A stretch of 16,222 nt of DNA, from assembly GCA_945878355.1 (NCBI GenBank), contig CAMCTC010000102.1:1-16222 (forward strand), in the 5' to 3' direction. The notes under the pieces are model-generated. The model had not been told where the DNA came from, made no database searches, and saw nothing but the letters and a program-made list of their open reading frames with translations. Made by a program: the position numbers and the translations under genes. Below, piece after piece: positions 1-11,693 of this stretch; the stretch's first letter is position 1; each line of letters starts with the position of its first letter. The DNA is from Bordetella parapertussis (GTDB lineage: Bacteria > Pseudomonadota > Gammaproteobacteria > Burkholderiales > Burkholderiaceae_C).

Positions 1-155
1 TTCTTCGCACTGCCTTCGCTGATCAGCGCCAGCGTTGCGGGCTGCATGTGAATGCTGCCAACCGCTCGGGCGATGCGGTGGCTGTCAGCCTTGGCTGCGA
101 CGTCGACCATGTGGGCCTGGCCGTGAAGATCGAAGTGTGTCAGCGGTGAGCTCAT
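1..155 (-). CDS. moaC: Cyclic pyranopterin monophosphate synthase MoaC, 5' part only
   Basis: Only the first 51 codons are visible; the gene runs off the left edge. MoaC acts in the cytoplasm with MoaA in the first step of molybdenum cofactor synthesis, making cyclic pyranopterin monophosphate from the GTP-derived intermediate. The visible N-terminus has the family pattern: LTHFD at residues 5-9, HMVDV at 15-19, an Ala-Lys-Ala-x-x-His-Arg stretch, then a short strand and PATLALI, in the usual order and spacing. The ATG at 155 is the natural start because the MoaC similarity begins within a few residues of it. The gene is divergent from the M48 protease. A TATCAT hexamer on this strand (204-199) could be its -10 element, but I see no matching -35. 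Identification is firm; the C-terminal catalytic half is not in view. Confidence 0.93.
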   Translation of the reverse strand, partial: MSSPLTHFDLHGQAHMVDVAAKADSHRIARAVGSIHMQPATLALISEGSAK

Positions 156-198
156 GGCGGCAGGGGTCGGCGAAACATCTGGGAAACAAGGCAACGAC

Positions 199-1929
199 AT
201 GATAGAAGATGGCATGCTGCTCGCCACGACGACGTGGAGACGGGCACAAGCGCTCTTTCAGGACCTTCGATTGACACATCGCCAACTGTTACCGCAACGC
301 CACCCCTTGCCGCAAGCACTTGCGCTGTCCGCAAGAAAGCCGGGCAGCGCATGGCTGTGCCTGCTGCTCGTGGCCAGCCTGGGGCTGGGCGCAGCGCCGC
401 CGGTTCAGGCCCAGCCCTCGGCCGGGGTGAGGCTGCCAGCGCTGGGCGAGGCGGCCTCGGAAGACTTCAGCCTGAGCCAGGAAAAGCGCACCGGCGAACA
501 GATCATGCGCGAGATCAGGCGCGACCCCGACTACATCGACGACCCGCAGCTGCTCGACTACCTGCAATCGCTGTGGCAACCGCTGGTGCAGGCAGCCCGG
601 GCGCGCGGTGACATCGGCGCCGACACCGAAAAGCTGTTCCCCTACGAGCCCTTCCTGGTGCGCGACCGCTCGGTCAACGCCTTTGCGCTGCCCGGCGGAT
701 TTGTCGGCGTTCACTTGGGGCTGATGGCGCTGACCGCCACACCCGACGAGCTGGCCTCGGTGCTGGCGCATGAGTTGTCGCACATCACGCGGCGCCACAT
801 CGCGCGCAGCATGACCGCCAACTCGCGCAGCAGCACGCTGGGCATGGCGGCGATGCTGTTGGGCCTGCTGGTGGCGAGCCGCGCCTCCAGCGCCGACGCG
901 GCGCAGGCGGCGATCGTTGGTGGCCAGGCGGCGATGGTCCAGGCCCAACTCAATTTTTCGCGCGACATGGAGCGCGAAGCCGACCGAACCGGCCTCGCGC
1001 TAATGGGCGAAGCCGGTTTTGCGCCCATCGGCATGGCCGGCATGTTCGACAAGCTCGACCAGTCGAGCCGGCTCAATGACAACGGCGGCCTGCCCTACTT
1101 GCGCAGCCACCCACTGACGATCGACCGCATCGGCGAGGCGCACCAGATCGTCCAGGCTGCGGGTGGCGGGGCTGCCCCCGCGGCGCCCCTGCTGCACTTG
1201 CTGATGCAGGCGCGGGCCAGGGTCCTGATGGACCCGTCGTCACAGGCCTTGCGCAGGCTGCAAGGCCTAGACGCTCGCGGGCCCGTCGAGTCGCTGCCAT
1301 TGGCCGACCGGCTGGTCGGCTACTACACCGGCGCGCTGGCCTCCAGCAGCCTGCGCGACTTCGACCGCGCCGAGCGCGGCGCCCGTGCTGCGCGGGCACT
1401 CGGGGCCGCAATTCCTGGCCAGGGCGCGCTGCAGCGCGCGCTGGCCAGCCTGGTCGCTCAGTTGGCGTTGGCGCGTGGTGACGCGGCGGGCGCAGCGTCA
1501 GCGCTGGCCGGCGCCGGGCCGGGCGAGGCGGACGATTCGCGTGCCGGGCTGATGTTGCGCGCCGAGCTGGCGCTGGCCGAAGGCAGCGCAGCCGCCCTGC
1601 GCCGCAGCACTGAGGCGCTGCAGACATGGGTCACAGAACAACGTGGCGATGCATCGGCCTGGCAGCTGCTGGCCCAGACCACGGAGCGCCAAGGCCTGCG
1701 ACTGCGCTCGCTGCGCGCTGAAGCCGAGGCTCAGGCTGCACTGGGCAACCTGCCCGGCGCGATCGACCGGTTGCGTGCCGGCCAGCAGTTTGCGCGCAAG
1801 GGTGGCGCAATCACCGATTTCATCGAGGCTTCGGTGATCGACGCCAGGCTGCGTGACCTGCTGGCGCGGCGCCGGACGCTGATGGCCGAACAGCACCGAA
1901 GCGGACCGCAGCGCGAACCGCAGGAATAG
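199..1929 (+). CDS. M48 family metalloprotease (BepA/YfgC-like) with TPR-like C-terminus
   Basis: A secreted zinc metalloprotease of the BepA/YfgC type. In related bacteria this family works in the periplasm on outer-membrane protein assembly and quality control. From the ATG at 199 the protein is 576 residues. The zinc site is HELSH at residues 191-195, with the third ligand Glu260 in an EREAD motif. A hydrophobic stretch at about 52-65 followed by AQAQ near 70 looks like a signal peptide. The Ala/Leu-rich, Arg-dotted C-terminal half (from about 330) fits TPR-like helices. The start is uncertain. ATG 154 would overlap the divergent moaC start codon. ATG 199 has AAGG seven bases upstream but leaves a very long n-region. 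TTG 307 would give a normal-sized signal peptide of about 36 residues but lacks a ribosome site. The stop lies 11 bases from the convergent membrane-protein gene. Confidence 0.92.
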   Translation: MIEDGMLLATTTWRRAQALFQDLRLTHRQLLPQRHPLPQALALSARKPGSAWLCLLLVASLGLGAAPPVQAQPSAGVRLPALGEAASEDFSLSQEKRTGEQIMREIRRDPDYIDDPQLLDYLQSLWQPLVQAARARGDIGADTEKLFPYEPFLVRDRSVNAFALPGGFVGVHLGLMALTATPDELASVLAHELSHITRRHIARSMTANSRSSTLGMAAMLLGLLVASRASSADAAQAAIVGGQAAMVQAQLNFSRDMEREADRTGLALMGEAGFAPIGMAGMFDKLDQSSRLNDNGGLPYLRSHPLTIDRIGEAHQIVQAAGGGAAPAAPLLHLLMQARARVLMDPSSQALRRLQGLDARGPVESLPLADRLVGYYTGALASSSLRDFDRAERGARAARALGAAIPGQGALQRALASLVAQLALARGDAAGAASALAGAGPGEADDSRAGLMLRAELALAEGSAAALRRSTEALQTWVTEQRGDASAWQLLAQTTERQGLRLRSLRAEAEAQAALGNLPGAIDRLRAGQQFARKGGAITDFIEASVIDARLRDLLARRRTLMAEQHRSGPQREPQE

Positions 1930-1940
1930 CGCGATTGGGG

Positions 1941-2300
1941 TCAGGCGTCGGAGCGGCTGAACAGCCTCTCCATGGCCACATCGATGACCATGCCGCACAG
2001 GCTGTAGATCAACGAGCCGATCAAGGCGGCGCCAAAACCCGTGACCTTGAAACCGTCGAGCACGCCAGCCGCCGACCAGAACATCAGTGCGTTGATCACG
2101 AACAAGAACAAGCCCAGCGACAACACCGTCACCGGCAGGGTCAGCAGCACCAGCAAGGGGCGCACCAGGGTGTTGAGCAGGCCCAACACCAGCGCTGCGA
2201 TCATCGCCGCACCGAAGCTCGCCACCGTGACGCCGAGCTTGAGATTGGCCAGCAGCAGCAGCGCAGCGGCCAGAAGCAACCAACGCAATATCAATTTCAT
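1941..2300 (-). CDS. Small integral membrane protein, phage holin superfamily 4 / YvlD-like
   Basis: A 119-residue, very hydrophobic protein with about four membrane segments (roughly residues 2-18, 24-42, 50-75 and 86-106) and a short charged tail, MERLFSRSDA. The pattern LGLLNTLVRPLL, then LPVTVLSLGLFLFVINALMF, is typical of the widespread small membrane proteins filed as phage holin family 4_2 or YvlD-like. Despite the name, most are chromosomal and of unknown function, and no phage genes surround this one. I chose the ATG at 2300 because MKL directly precedes the first membrane segment; an in-frame start four codons earlier is possible. Neither has a clear ribosome site. The gene converges on the M48 protease with only 11 bases between their stop codons. 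Family assignment is from recall of the pattern. Confidence 0.8.
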   Translation of the reverse strand: MKLILRWLLLAAALLLLANLKLGVTVASFGAAMIAALVLGLLNTLVRPLLVLLTLPVTVLSLGLFLFVINALMFWSAAGVLDGFKVTGFGAALIGSLIYSLCGMVIDVAMERLFSRSDA

Positions 2301-2406
2301 GGCCACAAGCATACAGCCCGCAAGCCTGCGCGAACCGGCAAAACCGAGGGGCTGTCGACCCCGAATCAGGCGTCAACAGCGCAGCAACAGGCCCTGAAGG
2401 TCAAAT

Positions 2407-2435
2407 AACGCTGTCGCCAGGGCCACAAACGCTGT
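2407..2435. repeat. Two direct copies of AACGCTGT, 21 bp apart
   Basis: The octamer AACGCTGT occurs at 2407-2414 and 2428-2435, exactly 21 bp (two helical turns) apart. It lies in the 272-bp gap between the divergent membrane-protein and SWIB genes. Such phasing suits a dimeric regulator on one DNA face, but two octamers can match by chance. Nothing else in the 2301-2572 gap stood out: I found no convincing -35/-10 pair for either gene. Confidence 0.3.
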
Positions 2436-2559
2436 TTTACCTGGGAAAACCGCTTCTCAGCGGCGGTGGCCCGCAGTACCATGGCGCCCCAGCGGACCTG
2501 AGAGACACGTGGGCTCATGAGGCTTGCGTCCCAGACCACCGCACCACAACCAATCACCT

Positions 2560-2565
2560 GGAGAG
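2560..2565 (+). promoter_or_regulatory. Ribosome binding site of the SWIB gene
   Basis: GGAGAG lies seven bases before the ATG at 2573. It is one of the best Shine-Dalgarno sites in the window and fixes the start of the SWIB gene. Confidence 0.75.
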
Positions 2566-2572
2566 AAACAAC

Positions 2573-2941
2573 ATGGCAACTGCAAAGAAAGCCGAACCGG
2601 CCAAGAAGGCGGCGCCCGCCAAGAAGACAACCGCGGTCAAGAACGTCGCTGTCAAGGCAGCGCCTGCCAACAAGGCTGCACCGGCTGTCAAGCGCACGCC
2701 CAACGCTGCTTTCATGAAGGCCGTGACGCCCAGTGCCCAGCTGGCTGCTGTCATTGGTGACAAGCCCATGCCGCGCACTGAGGTGACCAAGAAAATCTGG
2801 GAATACATCAAGAAGAACAAGCTGCAAGACCAGGCCAAGAAGACGATGATCAACGCTGACGCGAAGCTCAAGGAAATCTTCAAGGCCGATCAAGTGACGA
2901 TGTTCGAGATGACCAAGTTGATCAGCGCGCATCTCAAGTGA
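2573..2941 (+). CDS. SWIB/MDM2-domain protein with Lys/Ala/Pro-rich histone H1-like N-terminal tail
   Basis: A 122-residue basic protein in two parts. Residues 1-45 are almost entirely Lys, Ala, Pro and Val, with repeated KKA, PAKK and VK units like a histone H1 tail. Residues 46-122 match the SWIB (BAF60b) fold: a Pro-Met-Pro-Arg-Thr-Glu-Val turn, then KKIWEYIKKNKLQD, a KKTMINADAKLKEIF core, then MFEMTKLISAHL. In eukaryotes SWIB domains belong to chromatin remodellers; bacterial copies, as in chlamydiae and several proteobacteria, are not well understood. The tail suggests nucleic-acid binding and a nucleoid-associated role, which is inference. A good ribosome site precedes the ATG, and the gene is a single unit closed by a strong intrinsic terminator. 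That arrangement suggests substantial expression. Confidence 0.95.
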   Translation: MATAKKAEPAKKAAPAKKTTAVKNVAVKAAPANKAAPAVKRTPNAAFMKAVTPSAQLAAVIGDKPMPRTEVTKKIWEYIKKNKLQDQAKKTMINADAKLKEIFKADQVTMFEMTKLISAHLK

Positions 2942-2975
2942 TGCATCGCGGGGCTCGCCCCGTCGATCAATCTTG

Positions 2976-3001
2976 AAAAGCCGGCCCTGCGCCGGCTTTT
3001 T
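2976..3001 (+). terminator. Intrinsic terminator of the SWIB gene
   Basis: A perfect 10-bp stem (AAAAGCCGGC at 2976-2985, GCCGGCTTTT at 2991-3000) with a 5-base loop and five T's ending at 3001, 35 bases after the SWIB stop. The A-run and T-run would let it work in either direction, but only the plus strand has a gene to end here. Confidence 0.92.
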
Positions 3002-3038
3002 ACCGCCAGCGCCCCGGGCAATGACAGTGGCTGGCGGT
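3002..3038. repeat. 9-bp inverted repeat directly after the SWIB terminator
   Basis: ACCGCCAGC at 3002-3010 is the exact reverse complement of GCTGGCGGT at 3030-3038, with a 19-base spacer. It abuts the terminator, giving two hairpins in tandem, and lies about 100 bases before the glycosyltransferase start. It could be a backup stem or part of the downstream gene's leader. The rest of the leader up to 3136 shows no clear promoter. Confidence 0.5.
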
Positions 3039-3136
3039 CCAGGACAGGCCGGCCAGGCACGGTCTGTCGCTGCATCGAAACCGGTCCAGGCAGCGCGCTA
3101 CCCAAGTCGAGCCGGTCAACCAGACGGATGCCATAA

Positions 3137-4744
3137 ATGGTCATGAAGATTTGGGCAAGTCTCGACGATCACGTGATGCCGACCAAGGCCGTGGGCGTGG
3201 TGGGCCGGAACGTGGCCAACCACCGCTTTCTGCGGGCGTTGCTGCGGCACGGCAGCTTCGATGAGTACTGGTTTTTCCTGTCCAACGCCTCGCACATCAG
3301 GCACTTCGAGTCGCAACAGGGCGAGTGGATTCGCAAGCTTGGCGTGGCCGACAAGGTTCGGGTGTTCGACATCGTCGACTTGCCTGCGCAGGTGGCTGGC
3401 CAGCAGGGTCTGGTCTTCCACCAAAGCGACCATGTGAATCGATTCAACGCCTTGTGCCGCGTGCGCAATCGGCTCGGTGCCGGGTTCCCGGTGACCGCCT
3501 TCATCCACTCCATCAGCTACCACGACTACATGAGCCGCTACCTGGAGCTCGCGCACACGGGCGCCACGATCGGCGATGCCATCATCTGTTCGTCGCAAGC
3601 AGGCAGGCAAGCGCTGCGCAATGGCTTTGCGCAGATCGAACAAGGCCTGGCCGTGTCAAAGCCTCAGGTCCGCCTCGAGCAGGTGCCGCTAGGACTAGAA
3701 GACGACATGACAGCGCTAGACCGCGCGGCGATGCGACAGGCAGCGGGCATCAGGCCGGACGAGGTCGTGGCGCTGTGTTTCGGTCGCTTCTCCGACTTCG
3801 ACAAGATGGACTTGTTCCCACTGGTCCAAGCCTTCAGACGCCTGCAGGCTAGCCAGCGTCCGTGGCGGCTGATCCTCGCGGGCGCCACCCACTCGCCGGA
3901 CTATCTTGAGATGGTTCAGCTCTGGACTCGGCTGCTGCAGGTGGACAACAAGATCATGTTCCTGCCCGACACCAGCGAGGCAGACAAGGCGGCGTTGTTC
4001 AGCATGTCGGACTTCTTCGTCTCTGTGGCCGACAACCCGCAGGAAACCTTCGGGCTGACCTTGCTAGAAGCGTTGCGAGCAGGGCTTCCGCTGCTGGTCT
4101 CCGACTGGAACGGCTACCGGGAAATCGCCACTGACGACGTGGCGCTGCGGGTACCTACCGCCTGGGTTCGACATGAGACGCTAGAGGCCTTGCACCCCAT
4201 CATGGACGACTTGAGCTTCCATCGCTACGTGGCGCAGGCCACAGTGGTCGATGTCGCAGGACTGGCAACAGGTCTCGAGCGGATGTTTCAGGACGCCGGG
4301 CTGCGGGCAACGCTGGGGCAGGCCGCCCGGCATCGCTTCCTGACGACCTACGACTACCGCCTGGTGATCCAGCGGCTGGAGCGGCTCTGGGACGAACTTG
4401 TGCAAGGCTTCGTGCGCCAGGCGCCCGTGCCCGACGCGCTGTGCATGGACCTCGGCAGCCAGTTCGCCCACTACCCGTCACGGGTGTTGCAGGGCCAGGA
4501 GCGGGTGCGAACCTCCGCCCGTGGCCTGGACTTGCTCGCCGCCGGGGACACGCAGCCGCTGCTGCCCGGCATGGAGGTGATGGTGTCGCAGCTTGAAGTG
4601 GCCCGGCTGCTGCAGGCCGCCGTCGGCGGGGTGACGCTGGCCGAACTGTGGACGGACGACGCGTCAGACGGCAAGCGCCGCTACATCAGCCTGTGGATGC
4701 TCAAGCAAGACCTGCTGGAACTGTTGCCGTCCGACCCTGTGTGA
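3137..4744 (+). CDS. Glycosyltransferase family 4 (GT-B) with C-terminal extension
   Basis: A 535-residue cytoplasmic retaining-type glycosyltransferase. The acceptor half ends near residue 185 (FIHSISYHDY, then ICSSQAG, then VPLGLEDD). The donor half begins at about 210 with ALCFGRFSDFDK and continues through LILAGA and FLPDTSEADKAALFSMSDFFVS. The nucleotide-sugar motif E-x7-E is intact at Glu303 and Glu311 (NPQETFGLTLLEAL), followed by GLPLLVSDWNGYREI. Family proteins of this sort usually end soon after the helix at about 410-425. Here some 105 more residues follow, including a stretch LLQAAVGGVTLAEL near 495 that looks like a small helical domain. Start choice is ATG 3137 or ATG 3143; only a weak GGA precedes them. 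No other glycan gene is adjacent, so donor and acceptor are unknown. It converges on the isomerase gene. Confidence 0.92.
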   Translation: MVMKIWASLDDHVMPTKAVGVVGRNVANHRFLRALLRHGSFDEYWFFLSNASHIRHFESQQGEWIRKLGVADKVRVFDIVDLPAQVAGQQGLVFHQSDHVNRFNALCRVRNRLGAGFPVTAFIHSISYHDYMSRYLELAHTGATIGDAIICSSQAGRQALRNGFAQIEQGLAVSKPQVRLEQVPLGLEDDMTALDRAAMRQAAGIRPDEVVALCFGRFSDFDKMDLFPLVQAFRRLQASQRPWRLILAGATHSPDYLEMVQLWTRLLQVDNKIMFLPDTSEADKAALFSMSDFFVSVADNPQETFGLTLLEALRAGLPLLVSDWNGYREIATDDVALRVPTAWVRHETLEALHPIMDDLSFHRYVAQATVVDVAGLATGLERMFQDAGLRATLGQAARHRFLTTYDYRLVIQRLERLWDELVQGFVRQAPVPDALCMDLGSQFAHYPSRVLQGQERVRTSARGLDLLAAGDTQPLLPGMEVMVSQLEVARLLQAAVGGVTLAELWTDDASDGKRRYISLWMLKQDLLELLPSDPV

Positions 4745-4798
4745 CGCTCAGTGTCTTCGACCGGCCGGCGCCATCCGGTGCGCGCTTGCGCCCTGGCG

Positions 4799-5406
4799 TC
4801 AGGGTCGGGCAACGCCGAGGCGGCGCGCGACGAAGTCCAGCCTGTCCTGGCCCCAGAACAACTCGCCGGCGATCACGTAGGTCGGTGCACCGAACACCCC
4901 CAGCGCGATCGCGCGTTCGGTGTTGGCGTCGTAGGCTTGCTGCGCTTGTGCGCCTTTCGAATCAGCCAGACGCTGGGCGCTCAATCCTTGCTCGGCCAGC
5001 AGTGCAGCCAGCGTCGCGGGGTCGGCGATGTGGCGGTCTTGGACCCACAGCGCACGCATCACCGCGCCGGTGAAAGCCAGCGCTGCGGCGCTGCCGTCGT
5101 GTTGTTGCACCGCGATGATCAAGCGCGCCACGTCGTCACCGGCTACCGGGAAATGCGTGGGCTGCGGGTTCAGCGCGATACCCAGTTGCTCGCTGAAACG
5201 GCGCAGCTCGACCAGGCGGTAGGCCAGGCGCTGCGGCGCGCGCTTGGGCAAGGGCAGGCCGCCGGAGACGGGAAAGATCCGGCCGTAGTCGGCCGGCAGC
5301 AATTCGACGGTCGCGCCCGCAGCCGCCGCGATGTCCTGCAGCCGCTGGTGGCCGAAGTAGGACCAGGGCGACTGGGGGGTGAAGAAATACTCGATCACGG
5401 TGTTCA

Positions 5407-5407
<1 letters not shown>
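4799..5407 (-). CDS. 2-hydroxychromene-2-carboxylate isomerase-like (DsbA/kappa-GST family) protein
   Basis: A 202-residue thioredoxin-fold protein of the family that includes NahD-type HCCA isomerase and kappa glutathione transferases. The N-terminal FFTPQSPWSYFGHQRL puts Ser13 where HCCA isomerases carry the glutathione-contacting serine; there is no CxxC, so it is not a disulfide oxidoreductase. The C-terminal GVFGAPTYVIAGELFWGQDR, with cis-Pro before TYV, is the family signature. HCCA isomerases act in naphthalene breakdown, but no other aromatic-degradation gene is here, so the true substrate is open. A general glutathione-dependent isomerase or transferase is equally likely. Its ATG overlaps the uvrA stop codon by one base (TGATG), with AGGAG seven bases upstream inside uvrA, implying co-transcription and translational coupling. 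Confidence 0.9.
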
Positions 5408-8553
<3,146 letters not shown>

Positions 8554-8581
8554 GGCAGACAGTCGGCGAGGGCAACCGGCC

Positions 8582-8587
8582 ATCATA
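8582..8587 (-). promoter_or_regulatory. Possible -10 element of uvrA
   Basis: TATGAT on the minus strand lies 29 bases before the uvrA ATG. TTGACG occurs further upstream at 8616-8611, but the 23-bp spacer is too long for a standard sigma-70 promoter, so the assignment is tentative. The rest of the 227-bp divergent gap (8554-8780) shows nothing clear. Confidence 0.25.
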
Positions 8588-8780
8588 GCGGCCCGGCCCA
8601 GCGTCATGGACGTCAAGGCAGCCGAGAAATCCCCAGTCAGCCGGCAACGCCATAGCCCGCGCCGAGGCGGTTTGGCATCGACCAGTTCGCACAAGCCGCG
8701 CTGCAGGCCCGTCGATAGCATGGGCTTGAACACCGTCGCGGCCCCGCGCCGCGCGCAACACCGGAGCCAACAGGCCTGAG

Positions 8781-9554
8781 ATGAGCACCGCCTACCCGAA
8801 ACCCTTCGACCTGAGCGGCAAGGTCGCGCTGGTCACCGGATCGACGATGGGCATCGGCGAAGGCACAGCGCTGGTGCTGGCCCGCGCTGGCGCGCATGTC
8901 GTGATCAGCAGCCGCAAAGCCGACGACTGCGCCCGCGTGGCGCAAGCCTTTCGTGACCAGGGCTTGAGCGCCGAGGGCCGTGCCTGCCACATCGGCCGAA
9001 TGGACGACATCGCGGCGATGGGCGAGCACTTGCGCGAACGCCACGGCGGGCTCGACATCCTGGTCAACAACGCCGTGCTCAGCCCTTGGCGAACGATCGC
9101 CGACACCGACGAGGCGCTGTTCACCAAGACGGTTGAAGTCGACCTGCGCGGCTACTGGTACATGTCGGTCGAGGCGACAAGGCTGATGGCACCGCGCGGC
9201 GGCGGCAGCATCGTCAACATCGCCTCGGTGGCGGCGCTGCACCCTGAGAAGATGCTGGGCCTGTATTCGACGCTCAAGACCGCGCTGATCGGCATGAGCC
9301 GATCCTTCGCGATCGAATACGGCGCGATCGGCGTTCGCGTCAACACCGTGCTGCCGGGCGTGATACAGACCCGGCTCGCCGATGCCTTCGACGCTGATCA
9401 GAAAGTCCGCGTGATCGCCAAGAACCCGGTCGGCCGGCTCGGAGAGGTCGATGACATCGGCCACGCCGTGCTCTACCTCAGCGCTGCCAGCGGCGGCTAC
9501 ATCACCGGTGCCAGCCTGGTGGTCGATGGCGGCATGAGCATCACGGCGATGTGA
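8781..9554 (+). CDS. Short-chain dehydrogenase/reductase (SDR) family oxidoreductase
   Basis: A 257-residue classical SDR, probably cytoplasmic. The cofactor loop TGSTMGIG is at residues 19-26. ISSRKADDC after the second strand suggests NADP(H), because an Arg/Lys pair replaces the acidic residue seen with NAD. Catalytic Ser149 and the Tyr162-x3-Lys166 pair are present, and the C-terminus [12 protein letters not shown] is typical. Two features are unusual: the NNAG motif reads NNAV (96-99), and the position normally held by the tetrad Asn appears to be Asp121 (VEVDLRG). The substrate cannot be told from sequence. The gene is divergent from uvrA and convergent with recQ, whose stop is 55 bases away. 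A weak AGG precedes the ATG. FabG is a less likely reading because there is no fatty-acid gene context. Confidence 0.94.
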   Translation: MSTAYPKPFDLSGKVALVTGSTMGIGEGTALVLARAGAHVVISSRKADDCARVAQAFRDQGLSAEGRACHIGRMDDIAAMGEHLRERHGGLDILVNNAVLSPWRTIADTDEALFTKTVEVDLRGYWYMSVEATRLMAPRGGGSIVNIASVAALHPEKMLGLYSTLKTALIGMSRSFAIEYGAIGVRVNTVLPGVIQTRLADAFDADQKVRVIAKNPVGRLGEVDDIGHAVLYLSAASGGYITGASLVVDGGMSITAM

Positions 9555-9609
9555 GCTGCAGCGAGGACGGGCGGGCCTTCAAGCCGCGTCCGCCGCCATT
9601 GGCCAGGCC

Positions 9610-11562
9610 TCAGCTTCGCAACACGCGCAGGATCTCGGGACCGTAGGCCTCGAGCTTCTTCGCGCCGACGCCGCTGATGCCGGCCAGCGCGTCCAGCGTC
9701 TCGGGCGCCTCGCGCGCCATCTCGGCCAGCGTGGCGTCGTGGAACACCACGAAAGCCGGCAGGTTGTGCTCGCGGGCGATCTCGCCGCGCCAGGCCTTGA
9801 GCGCATCAAAGCGCGCCAGCCCGGCTTCGTCCAAGGGCAGCGGTGGCGCTTTGCCGGCACCGCGACCCGTGCCAGCTCGCCCGGCCTTGCTACCCCTGGC
9901 TGAACGCCCGGCGGGCGGCTCGGCGGGCACGCGCAGCATGATCGGCACCTCGCCCTTGAGCACCGCGCGGGCGGATTCGGTCAGCTCCAGCGTGTTGAAC
10001 TCGCCCGCGCTGCGCACATGGCCAAGCGCGATCAACTGGCGCAGCACGCCGCGCCAGGCCTGCTCGGCCACCTCGGTGCCGATGCCGAAGGTCGACAGCC
10101 TGTCGTGGCCGCGCTGCGTGACCTTCTCGGTGATCTTGCCGCGCAGCACGTCGATCAGGTGCCCGGCGCCAAAGCCGTAACCGCTGAGCTGGTGGAAACG
10201 GTAGATGCAGCTCAGCGCTTTGCGCGCGGCGTCGGTGGCGTCCCACACCGCCGGCGGCTGCAGACAGTTGTCGCAGTTGCCGCAGCGGTAGCGCGGCGCG
10301 GCGTCCGGCAATTCGTCGCCTGCGCTGGGCAGGCTGTGCTCGCCGAAATACGCCAGCAGCCGCAGCCGGCGGCAGTCGTGGGCCTCGGCCAGCGCCAGCA
10401 AGGCGTCGAGCTTGGCGACCTGCAAGCGCTTGAAGTCGTCGGCGGCGGCGCCGTCGTCGATCATCCGGCGCTGGTTGACCACGTCGGCCAGGCCATAGGC
10501 CATCCAGGCGGTGGCCGGCGCGCCGTCGCGGCCGGCGCGGCCGGTCTCCTGGTAATAACCTTCAATGTTCTTGGGCAGGTCGAGGTGGGCGACAAAGCGG
10601 ACGTCGGGCTTGTCGATGCCCATGCCGAAAGCGATCGTGGCCACCATCACGATGCCGTCCTCGCGCAGAAAGCGGTCCTGGTGCCGGCGCCGCACATCCT
10701 GGTCCAGCCCGGCGTGGTAAGGCAGCGCGAGCACGCCCTCGGCGTCTAACCAGGCGGCGGTCTCTTCGACCTTCTTGCGGCTCTGACAGTAGATGATGCC
10801 GGCATCCATGCCGTCGGGCCCCTCGTGCTCGTCGCGCAGAAAGCGCAGCAGCTGGACCCGCGGGTTGTTCTTTTCGACGATCTGGTAGCGGATGTTGGGC
10901 CGGTCGAAACTGGCGACGAACTGCTGGGCCTGGTCCAGCGCGAGGCGTTCGATGATGTCGGCGCGGGTGTGGTCGTCGGCGGTGGCGGTCAGCGCCATGC
11001 GCGGCACGCTGGGGTAGCGCTCGTGCAGCTGCGACAGGCCGAGGTACTCCTCGCGGAAGTCGTGGCCCCATTGGCTGACGCAGTGCGCCTCGTCGATCGC
11101 GATCAGGCTGAGCAGCCCGCGCTCGTGCAGCGAGTCGAGCATCGCCAGAAAGCGTGGCGTGAGGATGCGCTCGGGCGCGGCGTACAGCAACACCAGGCGG
11201 GCGGACAGCAGGTCGCGCTCGACCCGGCGCGCACCGTCACCCTCGAGCGTGCTGTTGAGAAAGGCAGCGGGAACGCCGGCCTCGTCGAGCGCGCCGACCT
11301 GGTCGTGCATCAATGCGATCAGCGGGCTGACCACCAGCGTCACACCCTGACCGGCGCGGTGGCGGGCGATTGCCGGCACCTGGTAGCAAAGGCTCTTGCC
11401 GCCGCCGGTGGGCATCAGCACCAGCGCGTCGCCGCCGCTGCAGACCTGCTCAACGATCTCGCGCTGCTGGCCTCGGAAGACGGCATAGCCGAAGACCTGT
11501 TGCAGGATCGCGAGCGGGTCGGTGGAACTGGCGGTGGCGGTGGCGGTGTGAGACTTTGGCAT
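9610..11562 (-). CDS. recQ: ATP-dependent DNA helicase RecQ
   Basis: A 650-residue superfamily 2 3'-5' helicase acting in recombination and repair of stalled forks. The order is canonical: Walker A in [12 protein letters not shown] with Lys56; DEAH at 157-160 in [15 protein letters not shown]; motif VI in [10 protein letters not shown] near 340-346. The zinc-binding subdomain has Cys397, Cys427, Cys430 and Cys433 (CGNCDNC). A winged-helix RQC region ends near 545. After a Gly/Ala/Arg-rich linker, an HRDC domain fills about 581-650, with [14 protein letters not shown] at its end. I take ATG 11562 as the start; a GTG twelve codons earlier is in frame, and neither has a good ribosome site. It lies between the convergent SDR gene and the divergent decarboxylase gene, so it is probably monocistronic. 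Confidence 0.98.
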   Translation of the reverse strand: MPKSHTATATASSTDPLAILQQVFGYAVFRGQQREIVEQVCSGGDALVLMPTGGGKSLCYQVPAIARHRAGQGVTLVVSPLIALMHDQVGALDEAGVPAAFLNSTLEGDGARRVERDLLSARLVLLYAAPERILTPRFLAMLDSLHERGLLSLIAIDEAHCVSQWGHDFREEYLGLSQLHERYPSVPRMALTATADDHTRADIIERLALDQAQQFVASFDRPNIRYQIVEKNNPRVQLLRFLRDEHEGPDGMDAGIIYCQSRKKVEETAAWLDAEGVLALPYHAGLDQDVRRRHQDRFLREDGIVMVATIAFGMGIDKPDVRFVAHLDLPKNIEGYYQETGRAGRDGAPATAWMAYGLADVVNQRRMIDDGAAADDFKRLQVAKLDALLALAEAHDCRRLRLLAYFGEHSLPSAGDELPDAAPRYRCGNCDNCLQPPAVWDATDAARKALSCIYRFHQLSGYGFGAGHLIDVLRGKITEKVTQRGHDRLSTFGIGTEVAEQAWRGVLRQLIALGHVRSAGEFNTLELTESARAVLKGEVPIMLRVPAEPPAGRSARGSKAGRAGTGRGAGKAPPLPLDEAGLARFDALKAWRGEIAREHNLPAFVVFHDATLAEMAREAPETLDALAGISGVGAKKLEAYGPEILRVLRS

Positions 11563-11677
11563 CAGGAGGGGATGGTAACGAGCCTCAGACCAAACCACAT
11601 TCGACCGGTAAGCTGCTGGTCGTCACGCGTCACCCCGGTTTCGTGGCTAAAGCAATGCATCCGCGGTCCTTAAGTGC

Positions 11678-11683
11678 TATACC
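11678..11683 (+). promoter_or_regulatory. Possible extended -10 element of the decarboxylase gene
   Basis: TATACC is preceded by TG with one base between (TGCTATACC), the extended -10 arrangement; no good -35 is seen. A transcript from here would start near 11690, placing the inverted repeat at 11694-11721 at its very 5' end. Confidence 0.3.
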
Positions 11684-11693
11684 GCTAAGTCAT

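Noticed and set aside
289..948. Minus-strand frame opposite the M48 protease
   Set aside because: Arg/Gln-rich shadow of the protease gene with no recognisable motif or ribosome site.
1941..2300. Phage origin suggested by the holin-family name
   Set aside because: No lysis, structural or integrase genes nearby; the family is mostly chromosomal.
4742..4801. TGACGC/GCGTCA inverted repeat joining the two convergent stop codons
   Set aside because: Only six bases, part of two coding ends, with no T-run; a chance match is likely.
8554..8780. SOS box upstream of uvrA
   Set aside because: No CTGT-N8-ACAG match was found by reading the divergent gap on both strands.
9555..9609. Imperfect GGACG/CGTCC hairpin between SDR and recQ stops
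   Set aside because: Stem is bulged and lacks a T-run on both strands; not enough to call a bidirectional terminator.
10825..11673. Plus-strand frame opposite recQ
   Set aside because: Shadow of recQ; composition is typical of an antisense high-GC frame.
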